DNA of 64,000 nucleotides from Bacteroidetes bacterium UBA6221. Its GTDB lineage: Bacteria > Bacteroidota > Bacteroidia > Chitinophagales > Chitinophagaceae. Below the pieces are notes generated by a model. It searched no databases. It saw nothing but the letters and a program-made list of their open reading frames with translations, and was not told the origin of the DNA. Positions 44,247-52,018 of the stretch are shown here, in pieces; position 1 is the first letter of the stretch, and every line of letters starts with the position of its first letter. A program made the translations under genes and the position numbers. The stretch covers positions 110,448 to 174,447 of the forward strand of contig DISB01000020.1 in NCBI GenBank assembly GCA_002421685.1, given 5' to 3'.

Positions 44247-46040
44247 TTATTTTTCGACCTTAATGCTGATGTTGTTGTTGCTTCCCTTGATGGTCATGTT
44301 TTTCGCATCTATCATGGGTTCGTATTTCTTAAATACCTCTTTTGATTGCCTGATGCCGTCTATATATAGCTCATCGCCCTTCTTTTCCACCTTATAGCCT
44401 TTGGCCCGGCTTATCAGCCCGTCCTTTTCCATTGCGTCCAATATATGGTCGTGAGAGCTGCTATATGCAAGCCTGCCCCGGGCAGCTTTGCCTTTTGCAT
44501 CGCGCAAAGCCATTTCCTTTTGCGCTATAGCCGTTTCTTTCCGGGCAGCGGCCATCTCTTTTCGCGCTTCAGCCATCGCCGCCCGGTATTCGTTGCTTGC
44601 GCTCGCCATTTCAGTGCGGGCTGCAGCCATTTCTTTTCTTGCTTCGGCCAGCGCTTCGCGTACTTCCCTGCTCATTTCACGGCCATCCATCTCCATTTCA
44701 ATATTGATAGAATCACCCATGCTATTCCAGTCAACACTGGCCATAGCTCCGTCTATTATTCCATCAAGGTCCATGTCGTCCAGCATCTGGAACACTTCGC
44801 CTACGGCTTCATCTGTGCTTGTAATCGTTTTATTAATGCTGAGGTTTTTGACCGTGTCGCCGCCCTTAATGACAATTACCTTCTTCTGTTGCTGAAGGTG
44901 ATCGTCGTCTTTGCCGTCGTCCATCACTATGGTATGCACTTTCACTTGCTTTTTCGTGGTGGATGTGCTTTCCGTTTTTTTCGTTTTTTTCCTATCCTTT
45001 TCTTTTTTCGACTGTGCATTTACATCGTTGGCTACAAAGACTATGGAGCCGATAAGCAGCACGGCAAGCAGCAATACAGCCGTGAGTCTGCTGTAAGAAA
45101 TTCTGTCATTTTTCATTTCCATTATTCGTTTTATACGGTTTAATAATTGATTTTTTGAACCTGTGGCGGCCAGGGCCGGCGTAGCAGGGTAGAGACGGTA
45201 GATTTCCAGGGCTGCAAGTGCTTTGGCATACGGCAGCCTTTCAGCAGTATGGCACACTACCATATCGTCGCAGCAATGTTCCCTTTCTCTTCTTATAACT
45301 GATGAGACGAGCCAGACGAAAGGATTATAAAACAGGACCGTCTCAATAAACATCTGTACCAGGTTGACCAGGTAGTCGTGGCGGCGAATATGGGCCAGTT
45401 CGTGCAGTAAAATGGCCTCTGCTTCCTGCATAGTGAGGCTGTTAGCGACTGCTACCGGCACCAGTATCACGGGTTTCAGGCTACCCATTACCATCGGCAC
45501 ATTAACCTTTTCAGAAAAGAGCAATTCCAGTTTTTTGCTGACATTCAGCACGGCGGCACATTTCTTCAAAGCGGCCACCCATTCCGTATTGGCCGGGACA
45601 GCGTTTTCTACCCGGAATGATTTCAGCATATACAGGTTGTACGCAATACGAGACAACAGCAGACCCAGTCCGGCAATATAAAGGTTGACAACAAGGGCCG
45701 TATGGCTATTGTACCAGGATAACAGGCGGCCGGCAACGGATGTTGTCGCAGCGACAGTGTTTACCGGTGTAATTACCTGTTGGCTGATATTGGCATTACC
45801 TGGTGCAATGGTATAGTAGCCGGTTGTGGTTATACCATATTGGTACATGATAGTTGCAATGAAGCTTAAGACCATAGCTGCCAGTGCCGAAACCGCTACG
45901 TAATACCGGGCTGCGGAATAATTGCCGGGGATAAGAGCTAAGGCAGCGCACAGCAATATATAAATAAGCAGTCCCTGCCATAGGGAGTGAACAAGCGCCC
46001 AGCTGAGGGCAAATACGATATCAGAGTTTGCGGGTAACAT
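44247..46040 (-). CDS. BlaR1-like M56 family metallopeptidase without a beta-lactam sensor domain
   Basis: 597 aa. The N-terminal part has four membrane segments and the gluzincin site LHELAHIRRHDYLVN near 208-222, followed by the VSSVIRREREHCCDD helix. All are standard for BlaR1/MecR1 intramembrane-associated peptidases, which cut the BlaI repressor. After the last membrane helix (LTAVLLLAVLLIGSIVFVA, near 318-336) there is no penicillin-binding domain. Instead come a Lys/Thr-rich linker, an acidic Asp/Met segment and a heptad-like Ala/Glu/Arg/Met repeat block (EARKEMAAAR-type units at about 455-510). A short C-terminal domain with ISRAKGYKVEKKGDELYI follows. What it senses is unknown. Confidence 0.9.
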   Translation of the reverse strand: MLPANSDIVFALSWALVHSLWQGLLIYILLCAALALIPGNYSAARYYVAVSALAAMVLSFIATIMYQYGITTTGYYTIAPGNANISQQVITPVNTVAATTSVAGRLLSWYNSHTALVVNLYIAGLGLLLSRIAYNLYMLKSFRVENAVPANTEWVAALKKCAAVLNVSKKLELLFSEKVNVPMVMGSLKPVILVPVAVANSLTMQEAEAILLHELAHIRRHDYLVNLVQMFIETVLFYNPFVWLVSSVIRREREHCCDDMVVCHTAERLPYAKALAALEIYRLYPATPALAATGSKNQLLNRIKRIMEMKNDRISYSRLTAVLLLAVLLIGSIVFVANDVNAQSKKEKDRKKTKKTESTSTTKKQVKVHTIVMDDGKDDDHLQQQKKVIVIKGGDTVKNLSINKTITSTDEAVGEVFQMLDDMDLDGIIDGAMASVDWNSMGDSINIEMEMDGREMSREVREALAEARKEMAAARTEMASASNEYRAAMAEARKEMAAARKETAIAQKEMALRDAKGKAARGRLAYSSSHDHILDAMEKDGLISRAKGYKVEKKGDELYIDGIRQSKEVFKKYEPMIDAKNMTIKGSNNNISIKVEK

Positions 46041-46074
46041 ATCTGCGTATTATATCGTTATACAATAGTTATTG

Positions 46075-46452
46075 TTACTTCTTTTCTATTTCGTCCAGGT
46101 ATTTCCTGATAGCCTCCAGTTCAGCCGGGTCAGCCTTATGGTTACCCAGCGCCTGTATTACCATTTGCATGGTATTGCCGGCGAAGACGGTATCCACCAT
46201 TTTGCGTAATATCTGCCCCTGTGTCTTTATTTTGGAAATGGCTGCTTCGTATATATGTACCCGGGATGAGCTGTCCCTTTTCACCAGTCCTTTGTCGTGC
46301 ATTATCTGCATCAGTTTCAGGGTAGTGGTGTAGCCTGAGCCTTTGGCTTTCTCCAATACCTCATGCACTGTTCTTACGGTGCTGGGGCCTTTCTCCCAAA
46401 GGATGTTGAGGATCTCCAGTTCTCCTTCTGTAGGTTTGATATTATCTGCCAT
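46075..46452 (-). CDS. BlaI/MecI/CopY family transcriptional repressor
   Basis: 125 aa, the usual BlaI size. Winged-helix N-terminus (PTEGELEILNILWEKGPSTVRTV, in part) with TTTLKLMQIMHDKGLV as recognition helix and wing. The C-terminal dimerisation helices contain the region that BlaR1-type peptidases cut. The ATG at 46452 (MADNIKPTE) is preceded directly by the operators and promoter, which rules out the longer frame starting at 46515. It lies 34 bp upstream of the M56 peptidase gene. Confidence 0.95.
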   Translation of the reverse strand: MADNIKPTEGELEILNILWEKGPSTVRTVHEVLEKAKGSGYTTTLKLMQIMHDKGLVKRDSSSRVHIYEAAISKIKTQGQILRKMVDTVFAGNTMQMVIQALGNHKADPAELEAIRKYLDEIEKK

Positions 46453-46459
46453 GTCGTTA

Positions 46460-46499
46460 TACGAATGATTTCGTAAACAAACATACGAATACTTTCGTA
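46460..46499. promoter_or_regulatory. Two palindromic BlaI operators
   Basis: TACGAA-TGAT-TTCGTA (46460-46475) and TACGAA-TACT-TTCGTA (46484-46499) are perfect 6-bp inverted repeats with 4-bp spacers, 24 bp apart. They flank the -7 box of the blaI promoter, as expected for autoregulation by a BlaI dimer pair. Confidence 0.88.
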
Positions 46500-46508
46500 A
46501 TGACCAAA
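46478..46508 (-). promoter_or_regulatory. blaI-blaR1 promoter
   Basis: On the minus strand TTTG (46505-46508), 19 nt, then TATGTTTG (46478-46485): a perfect Bacteroidota promoter. The upstream operator fills the spacer, and the downstream one covers the start region. Confidence 0.88.
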
Positions 46509-46530
46509 TATGCAAATGTTAAAGAAAACA

Positions 46531-46559
46531 AAAAGCCATCACGCGTTGGCGTGATGGCT
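46531..46559 (-). terminator. Terminator of rpsT
   Basis: 11-bp perfect stem AGCCATCACGC (46534-46544) / GCGTGATGGCT (46549-46559) with loop GTTG. TTTTTG follows on the minus strand. Confidence 0.92.
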
Positions 46560-46583
46560 GATAATATGTTGAAGTGCGTATGA

Positions 46584-46838
46584 TTAAGCTAAAGCGGCGA
46601 TCTTTTTCACCAGGCCTGATTTCAGGTTGCTGGCTTTGTTTTTATGTATCACATTGCGCTTGGCCAGTTTATCTATCAGGGAGATAACCTTGGGCATCTC
46701 CTCGGAGGCTTCTTTCTTATCAGTAATAGCTAAAAGGTTACGTATAGCGTTACGGGTAGTTTTACCATAATAACGGTTACGGTCGCGGCGGGCAGCGTTT
46801 TTCCTTACACTCTTCCTGGTAGACTTATGATTTGCCAT
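46584..46838 (-). CDS. rpsT: 30S ribosomal protein S20
   Basis: 84 aa, highly basic. MANHKSTRKSVRKNAARRDRNRYYGKT (residues 1-27, quoted only to position) is the typical start, with helix-rich KLAKRNVIHKNKASNLKSGL near the end. It binds 16S rRNA early in 30S assembly. Monocistronic, with its own terminator. Confidence 0.97.
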   Translation of the reverse strand: MANHKSTRKSVRKNAARRDRNRYYGKTTRNAIRNLLAITDKKEASEEMPKVISLIDKLAKRNVIHKNKASNLKSGLVKKIAALA

Positions 46839-46905
46839 TAAATTACTAAATTTTTAAGGCTGCAAAGGTAAATTAAAAAAACAGAAATCAAAAATATTTT
46901 TAAGG

Positions 46906-47988
46906 TTACATCGCCTGGTCGGCGTATATCTTTTTGCTGCGGGCCTCAAGCGATACTTTTTTGTCGAAGTACGCGTCCAGTTTGTCTTTGGGTATGCGCA
47001 GGTTATATACCTCTTCGCTGTAGGTATTGTATTCAAACAGCTCGTAGTCGATATTCCAGCGTTGCAGCAACTGCAGGTCTATATCCAGTTCCTGCGACAG
47101 CAGCTCGGGGTATATAGGCTCTGATATGCGCACAATGGCCATAGACTTCAGCTCATCCTCGGTAAACATAGACTTTTTGGCCTTAGGCTTTTCTATGCCT
47201 TTTACCGGTTTTACGTAGCTTATTTCGTCGGGAATATCCTCGCCTATGTAGTAGTTCAGCTTCTCAAATATAGTAGCCGTAGCAACGAATGCCAGCACAT
47301 GGCCCTGTGTTTCGCGGGGCAGGTAGGGCTTCAGGTCCCAGAAGTTGCGGCTGCCTGTGCGTTGGATAGCACGCAGTACCGGCCTGGGACCGCTGTTGTA
47401 GGCCGCTATCACCAGCAACCAATCGCCCAGTTCCTCATACAGTTCCATCATGTATTTACATGCGGCATTGGTAGAACGCAACCAGTCTTTACGGTCGTCG
47501 CGGTTTTTGTTCACCACCAGGCCCATTTCTTTGCCTGTATAAGACATGAACTGCCAAGGGCCTACTGCGCCCACTCTTGAGCGTGCATGGTTGTTAAGCG
47601 CCGATTCGATCACTGCCAGGTATTTCAGTTCCTTAGGCAGTTTGTTCTCCTCAAGTACTTTATCAATAAGGGGGAAAACCTTTTCAGAACGCTCCCTGAC
47701 GGTAGTCAGCGTGCGGTTGTGCGACTTCAGGTATTTCTCGGTATATCCTGTAATGAAATTAACCTTGCTGCCAAAATAGGCGGTGTCTATGGCATAAGGC
47801 ACATGTTTGTACGTTTTGGGCTTTGCAGCTTCTATAGCTGCGGCGTACAGCTTGGGGTCCACTCCCTTCTTTATGACGATGGTATCGCTTTTGTACTTGT
47901 AGAAACTATTGTCCAGTTCCTGCGATGAGGACTTGCCAAAAGTTGTGAACAGTAGAACGGGTACCAGTAATAAGCTGTTTAAACGCAT
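46906..47988 (-). CDS. Lytic transglycosylase (MltD-like, SLT domain), 360 aa
   Basis: Signal peptide (MRLNSLLLVPVLLFTTFGKSS). The SLT domain spans about 125-240: the catalytic Glu in YLAVIESALNNHARS, then GAVGPWQFMSYTGKEMGL and LLVIAAYNSGPRPVLRAI. It cuts peptidoglycan glycan strands in the periplasm. The C-terminal ~100 residues have an LysM-like pattern (YPELLSQELDIDLQLLQRWN, NLRIPKDKL) as in MltD-type enzymes. Located between rpsT and tatA, all on the minus strand. Confidence 0.9.
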   Translation of the reverse strand: MRLNSLLLVPVLLFTTFGKSSSQELDNSFYKYKSDTIVIKKGVDPKLYAAAIEAAKPKTYKHVPYAIDTAYFGSKVNFITGYTEKYLKSHNRTLTTVRERSEKVFPLIDKVLEENKLPKELKYLAVIESALNNHARSRVGAVGPWQFMSYTGKEMGLVVNKNRDDRKDWLRSTNAACKYMMELYEELGDWLLVIAAYNSGPRPVLRAIQRTGSRNFWDLKPYLPRETQGHVLAFVATATIFEKLNYYIGEDIPDEISYVKPVKGIEKPKAKKSMFTEDELKSMAIVRISEPIYPELLSQELDIDLQLLQRWNIDYELFEYNTYSEEVYNLRIPKDKLDAYFDKKVSLEARSKKIYADQAM

Positions 47989-48094
47989 GCTTTCCGTACA
48001 AAAATTTATTGCTGCCTTGCCTAAGACATAGGTTAAGAATTAAGTTATCTATAAATAAAATAAAAAAAGTCGAATAATACTACCGGTGTGGATA

Positions 48095-48319
48095 TTATTT
48101 TATCGGTTTGTCGCTTTCTTTCATGCCCGATTCTATCTCATCCTTTACGCCTTTTTTGGCGTCGTTAAATTCGCGGATACCCTTACCTATACCGCGAGCC
48201 AGTTCCGGTATCTTTTTACCACCAAAAAGCACGATAACCACTATCAGGATAGTTATCCATTCGCCGCCACTAGGCATTGAGAACAAAAAGACCGGGTTGA
48301 TTGCTAACAAAGACATGTT
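48095..48319 (-). CDS. tatA: Twin-arginine translocase subunit TatA/TatE
   Basis: 74 aa from the ATG at 48319 (MSLLAINPVFLF). One membrane helix (EWITILIVVIVLFG), the hinge GGKKIPELARGIGKGIREF of TatA, and a charged amphipathic/acidic tail. Forms the pore ring for folded-protein export with TatC, which is not in this window. The frame extends 12 codons further upstream, but that extension is not TatA-like. Confidence 0.9.
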   Translation of the reverse strand, partial: NMSLLAINPVFLFSMPSGGEWITILIVVIVLFGGKKIPELARGIGKGIREFNDAKKGVKDEIESGMKESDKPIK

Positions 48320-48470
48320 CTGTTTAAATTGTATTTTAAAAACTGATTCTAACAAAATTATGATTTAAAACGGATTAATGTAGAATTAAGTACCCATTTT
48401 AACGCTCAAAATGATAAAGTTCATATTTTGTGATATATACGTATTTTGTATTATTATTATATAGTAACAT

Positions 48471-49574
48471 TTACCCCTCCATTCTTTCTTTTAACTGGCG
48501 GTTCATACCCGAAGTATAGGTTCGCCACTTCTCTATTACCCCGGTCATGTCTTCGGGGAGGTCTGAATCGAATTGTATTTTCTGACCCGTAGAAGGGTGA
48601 ATAAAGCCCAGTTCTTTGGCATGCAGGGCATGGCGCGGCAGTAGTTTGAAACAGTTGTCTACAAATTGTTTGTACTTGGTAAACACAGTCCCTTTTACAA
48701 TCCTGTCGCCACCATAGGTGCTGTCGTTAAACAGGGGATGGCCAATGTGCTTCATGTGCACACGTATCTGGTGGGTGCGGCCGGTTTCCAGTCTTAGTTC
48801 TACCAGGGTTACGTAATTGAACCTCTCCAGCACTTTGTAGTGTGTGATAGCCTCTTTGCCATGTTCGCCATCGGGGTAGGCGTCCATTATTTTGCGCTGG
48901 CGCTGGTGGCGGCCTACGTGCGCAATGATAGTCCCCTCGTCGTCCTGCACATCGCCCCACACCAGGGCTATATACCTGCGGTGTACTGTATGCTTTTTAA
49001 ACTGGGCGGCCAGTTTGGTCATAGCCTGTTCCGTTTTGCCGATAACGATGAGGCCGCTTGTGTTTTTGTCTATGCGGTGCACCAGGCCCACCCGGGGCAG
49101 GGCAGTAGTGTCTATGTTTTCTTTGTTCAGGTAAAACGCCAGTGCATTAACAAGGGTGCCGGTATAATTGCCGTTACCGGGATGCACTACCATACCCGCA
49201 GGCTTGTTGATAATCATCAGGTCCTCATCTTCGTGCACGATATTCAGCGGTATGTCTTCGGGTATTACTTCGGTGCTTTCGGGGTTGCGGGTCTCAAACA
49301 CCACGATCTCATCGCCGGGACGTATCTTATAGTTAGGTTTTACGATTTCGCCGTTCACCAGTATGAAGCCCTGTTCCAGCGCCTGCTGTATCTTATTGCG
49401 GGTAGCATGCTCTATGCGGTTCATCAGGAACTTATCGATGCGCAGGGGTTCCTGGCGCCTGTCGGTGACGATGCGCAGGCGCTCTACGGGTGCGCCCGAC
49501 GGCCCGGCCTCTTCTATATCACCGTCCTCGTCTGCGGTGTAGTCCCATTCGTTATCTATATCGGCGGTATTCAT
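48471..49574 (-). CDS. RluA family pseudouridine synthase (RluD-like)
   Basis: 367 aa. An acidic N-terminal extension (about 1-30) precedes an S4 RNA-binding domain (LRIDKFLMNRIEHATRNKIQQAL, in part) and the catalytic domain. The catalytic Asp is in the HRIDKNTSGLIV motif near 166-177, with GRTHQIRVHMKHIGHPLFND near 262-281. It isomerises uridines in 23S rRNA if RluD-like; the exact site is not known. It is the last gene before the collar-protein locus, with a 145-bp gap that shows no other feature. Confidence 0.93.
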   Translation of the reverse strand: MNTADIDNEWDYTADEDGDIEEAGPSGAPVERLRIVTDRRQEPLRIDKFLMNRIEHATRNKIQQALEQGFILVNGEIVKPNYKIRPGDEIVVFETRNPESTEVIPEDIPLNIVHEDEDLMIINKPAGMVVHPGNGNYTGTLVNALAFYLNKENIDTTALPRVGLVHRIDKNTSGLIVIGKTEQAMTKLAAQFKKHTVHRRYIALVWGDVQDDEGTIIAHVGRHQRQRKIMDAYPDGEHGKEAITHYKVLERFNYVTLVELRLETGRTHQIRVHMKHIGHPLFNDSTYGGDRIVKGTVFTKYKQFVDNCFKLLPRHALHAKELGFIHPSTGQKIQFDSDLPEDMTGVIEKWRTYTSGMNRQLKERMEG

Positions 49575-49720
49575 TCCAAATCTGCAAAGGTAGTTGGTTA
49601 ATGCGGCAATTTGATAATGAGGCCAACCGGGTTGGTGAGAAAATTAGTTGCCATCGGTAGTTATGGCTTAAGTTATTCGAAAAAGCAACAGAAAAATTAC
49701 ATCGGCTCTACCCGGAAGGT

Positions 49721-50236
49721 TTATGAAGGGCGTAGCCAAAATTGCATTTCAGGATAAACAGCTACACTCAATTGACCTGTATTCTTTTTTTCGCAAGTCA
49801 TGCCGAACCATTGCAACAGGCTTACACCAAAATAGCGTTCGGCTGAAAAGTTCATTATTATCTGTGACGACTCGCCGTGATAACCTTTTTCATGAAATAC
49901 AACATCGGGAGATAAGCCGAGGTGACGGAGCGCAGCCCAACTCCATGCAATAGCGGCCATCTCGGCTCCGCCCGGCTGAAGGTCGCCGGAAACATCGGGG
50001 CTGGTAACCTTTTCCCTGTCCTTCTCCAGCAGTACGGCTATATGCCCGGCCTCATGCAAAATATCGCCGGGGCTGATAAGCCTGGCCGCGTCGTAAACAA
50101 TACTTCCATTATTAATATCAACCCCCGGTAAAAATGTTTCGCGGTCGATCGTTCCGGGTTTACAGGGAATACCTATGCTATTTACAAACCCGGCAATTTT
50201 TTGCAACAACTGCCAGGCCTCAAGGTTGTTTTCCAT
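49721..50236 (-). CDS. Small HEAGH-motif (putative zinc metallopeptidase-like) protein, 171 aa
   Basis: No family recognised. The clearest feature is ILHEAGHIAVLL at 59-70: an HExxH zinc motif (H61, E62, H65) inside a hydrophobic helix. Downstream acidic residues that could be the third ligand occur in GGAEMAAIAWSW (near 88-99). There is no signal peptide, so it acts in the cytoplasm. The C-terminal part is rich in aromatic residues (ERYFGVSLLQWFGM). It lies 15 bp after the Asp/Asn hydroxylase gene and is the distal gene of the collar-protein locus. It could be a processing peptidase for a locus product, or simply a metal-binding protein. Confidence 0.65.
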   Translation of the reverse strand: MENNLEAWQLLQKIAGFVNSIGIPCKPGTIDRETFLPGVDINNGSIVYDAARLISPGDILHEAGHIAVLLEKDREKVTSPDVSGDLQPGGAEMAAIAWSWAALRHLGLSPDVVFHEKGYHGESSQIIMNFSAERYFGVSLLQWFGMTCEKKNTGQLSVAVYPEMQFWLRPS

Positions 50237-50251
50237 ATCTACCAGTGGTTT

Positions 50252-50950
50252 TTAGAAATTATTCTCCATGTCCTTTGCCAGGGCCAACGCCGTCTCGGTG
50301 CCTATGTTCCTTAATTGTTCAATAATCAACCGTTTATCGTTGTCTGTAAACTTTTCGGGCGCCGGTATTTTTTTGATATTTCCCTCGTTGGCCGAGGCGA
50401 ACAGGTCATGCACCCAATCATTCACGATGCAATCAATTACAAGATGTATCCTGTCTGTTGAACCGCAGTTGGATAAGGAGTGCGGCAACTCGAAATTCAT
50501 GTACCAGCATTCGCCGGGCTGTGGCGTTAAGTTTTCACCACCGATATAAAAATCCACCTGGCTGTTGGTAACAAGAGGAATGTGCAGCCGTACCTCTCCG
50601 TCTTCGTAGCATAAGCCGGGGTCGGAATGTTCCTTAACCGTTGCACCGGCCCGCAGGTTTAGTACGCGTATAGCTGTCTTATCGCAAAGCAACGAATCAA
50701 CAGCATTTTTTATGACGGGGCACTGCTGCATTAATGCTGTATCCTTAAATTCTGTACCAGTGGTTTGTTGTGGCAGCGCATTAGTTAAACTGCCGCCTGC
50801 AGAACGTAAGAGTATCGCTTTCCACTCGCCAGAATAGTCGCGCTCGTTGTAATGTGGCAACCATACATCGGCCAGACTGCGGACTTCGTGTAACATCGCA
50901 TCGGCATCGAAACCCAGGGGGAGCTTTATATATTTGTAGATAGTACTCAT
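50252..50950 (-). CDS. Aspartyl/asparaginyl beta-hydroxylase domain protein, 232 aa
   Basis: Fe(II)/2-oxoglutarate oxygenase of the Asp/Asn beta-hydroxylase fold. Metal ligands are His108 and Asp110 in KEHSDPG and probably His157 in ELPHSLSN. RLHIPLVTN near 121-129 and the 2-oxoglutarate-binding RIHLVIDC (Arg167) are canonical. Targets of relatives are Asp/Asn side chains in proteins or free amino acids. The ATG at 50950 (MSTIYKYIKLPLG) gives 13 bp to the preceding oxygenase gene; the longer frame up to 51049 would overlap it. Probably modifies a product of this locus, which is inference. Confidence 0.85.
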   Translation of the reverse strand: MSTIYKYIKLPLGFDADAMLHEVRSLADVWLPHYNERDYSGEWKAILLRSAGGSLTNALPQQTTGTEFKDTALMQQCPVIKNAVDSLLCDKTAIRVLNLRAGATVKEHSDPGLCYEDGEVRLHIPLVTNSQVDFYIGGENLTPQPGECWYMNFELPHSLSNCGSTDRIHLVIDCIVNDWVHDLFASANEGNIKKIPAPEKFTDNDKRLIIEQLRNIGTETALALAKDMENNF

Positions 50951-50963
50951 GCCGGCATTTTTA

Positions 50964-51656
50964 TCAAAGGTCTGTCCACATACGCATAAGATTGCTGTAA
51001 ACCTGGAGTATGGCGATGTTCTCCTCGCTCTGAAGGTTTTTAGCGGCAAGATTTTCCTGTATCGTCTTTAGCTGAAACAACAGCTCACGTCTGTCGGTAT
51101 CCTTTACCAGCGACTGTATCCAGGTAACACATGCTACACGCTCTCCGTCGGTAACGGGGTTTACACAATGTAGCCGGGTAGTCGGATAAATTATTGCGTC
51201 GCCTTTATTCAGCTTATATTCAACGTTGCCCGTGGGCATCTGTATCACCAATTCCCCGCCGGTATATGTTTCCGGGTCGCTAAGAAAAACGGTAATGCTC
51301 ATATCTACCCTGATTGTATAGTCAATTGTCATAACCGGGCTGTCGGTATGCCAGCCATAGTTCATGCCATCGCTGTATTTGCTGATGATAGGCGGCAATA
51401 TGCTTTTGGGCATTACAGCGGTTTGCACCAGGGGATGCGTGGTAATTGCCGAAAAGACAATTTGCTGAACCTCTCTGCGTGCGCCGTTCTCAGTCCTGCT
51501 AGCCTGCAAATTGTTTTTCACTTCCCTGGCTACGCCCGAAGCTGTATTCTTACCATCCTCAAATGGTATTTGAGCAATAAGGTTGTCTATTTTGTCTAAT
51601 TCCGCCGGCTTGAGCAGACCGGCGATATTCAAAACTGAAGACGGTATTTGTGTCAT
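50964..51656 (-). CDS. PKHD-type (prolyl 4-hydroxylase-like) Fe(II)/2-oxoglutarate oxygenase, 230 aa
   Basis: Belongs to the YbiX/PiuC PKHD-type family: GWHTDSP (His103, Asp105), the third ligand His163 in TRLHCVNPV, and Arg173 in DGERVACVTW for 2-oxoglutarate. TGGELVI near 132-138 is a family signature. Such enzymes hydroxylate proteins or are linked to iron uptake. Here there is no TonB receptor next door; instead it is paired with a second, different oxygenase. It begins 36 bp after a long hairpin at 51692-51731. Confidence 0.9.
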   Translation of the reverse strand: MTQIPSSVLNIAGLLKPAELDKIDNLIAQIPFEDGKNTASGVAREVKNNLQASRTENGARREVQQIVFSAITTHPLVQTAVMPKSILPPIISKYSDGMNYGWHTDSPVMTIDYTIRVDMSITVFLSDPETYTGGELVIQMPTGNVEYKLNKGDAIIYPTTRLHCVNPVTDGERVACVTWIQSLVKDTDRRELLFQLKTIQENLAAKNLQSEENIAILQVYSNLMRMWTDL

Positions 51657-51691
51657 ATATCAGCAAATAATTACTAAACTAAAATTGGTTG

Positions 51692-51731
51692 TTCTTGCGA
51701 AAAGCCGGTGATAATCCGGCTTTCGCAAGAA
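51692..51731. other. Long hairpin between PID-CTERM gene and oxygenases
   Basis: Left arm 51692-51708 (TTCTTGCGAAAAGCCGG) pairs with 51716-51731 with one bulged A, a 16-bp stem and a 7-nt loop. No T run follows on the minus strand. It may be a weak terminator, attenuator or mRNA 3' stabiliser after the PID-CTERM gene. Confidence 0.7.
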
Positions 51732-51742
51732 TTAACGTCCTG

Positions 51743-51949
51743 TTATTTTTCCTGTTTTTTTCTTTTATCATTTATCTTTTTGACACCGTAAGCTGCCGCT
51801 GCTGCCAGTACAAGGGTTACCCCGCCGTCAACAGGCGTATCTTCCACATCTTCCTCAAAGCCAGGGCCCTGCGCAAAAACTTCAAAAGAAAATATGGTAA
51901 CGAAAGCAAGGATAAAACCGTATAATATATTCTTCGTTTGTTTTTTCAT
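51743..51949 (-). CDS. PID-CTERM sorting-domain peptide, 68 aa
   Basis: Start MKKQTKNILYG at 51949, signal peptide to about residue 27 (FILAFVTIFSFEVFAQ), then a very short acidic spacer (GPGFEEDVEDTP). The rest is a PID-CTERM-like segment: PVDGG, a hydrophobic helix (VTLVLAAAAAYGV) and a Lys/Arg tail (KKINDKRKKQEK). PID-CTERM is a Bacteroidota C-terminal sorting signal of unknown processing route. Here almost nothing is left of a cargo domain, so the peptide may itself be a surface or membrane anchor. It lies 69 bp after the 844-aa T9SS gene. Confidence 0.8.
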   Translation of the reverse strand: MKKQTKNILYGFILAFVTIFSFEVFAQGPGFEEDVEDTPVDGGVTLVLAAAAAYGVKKINDKRKKQEK

Positions 51950-52018
51950 CGTATATGTTTTAAGCAACTACCAGCCCCCTTTTACAGGAGCATGGCAGTT
52001 GTTTTGGTTAAATGATAA

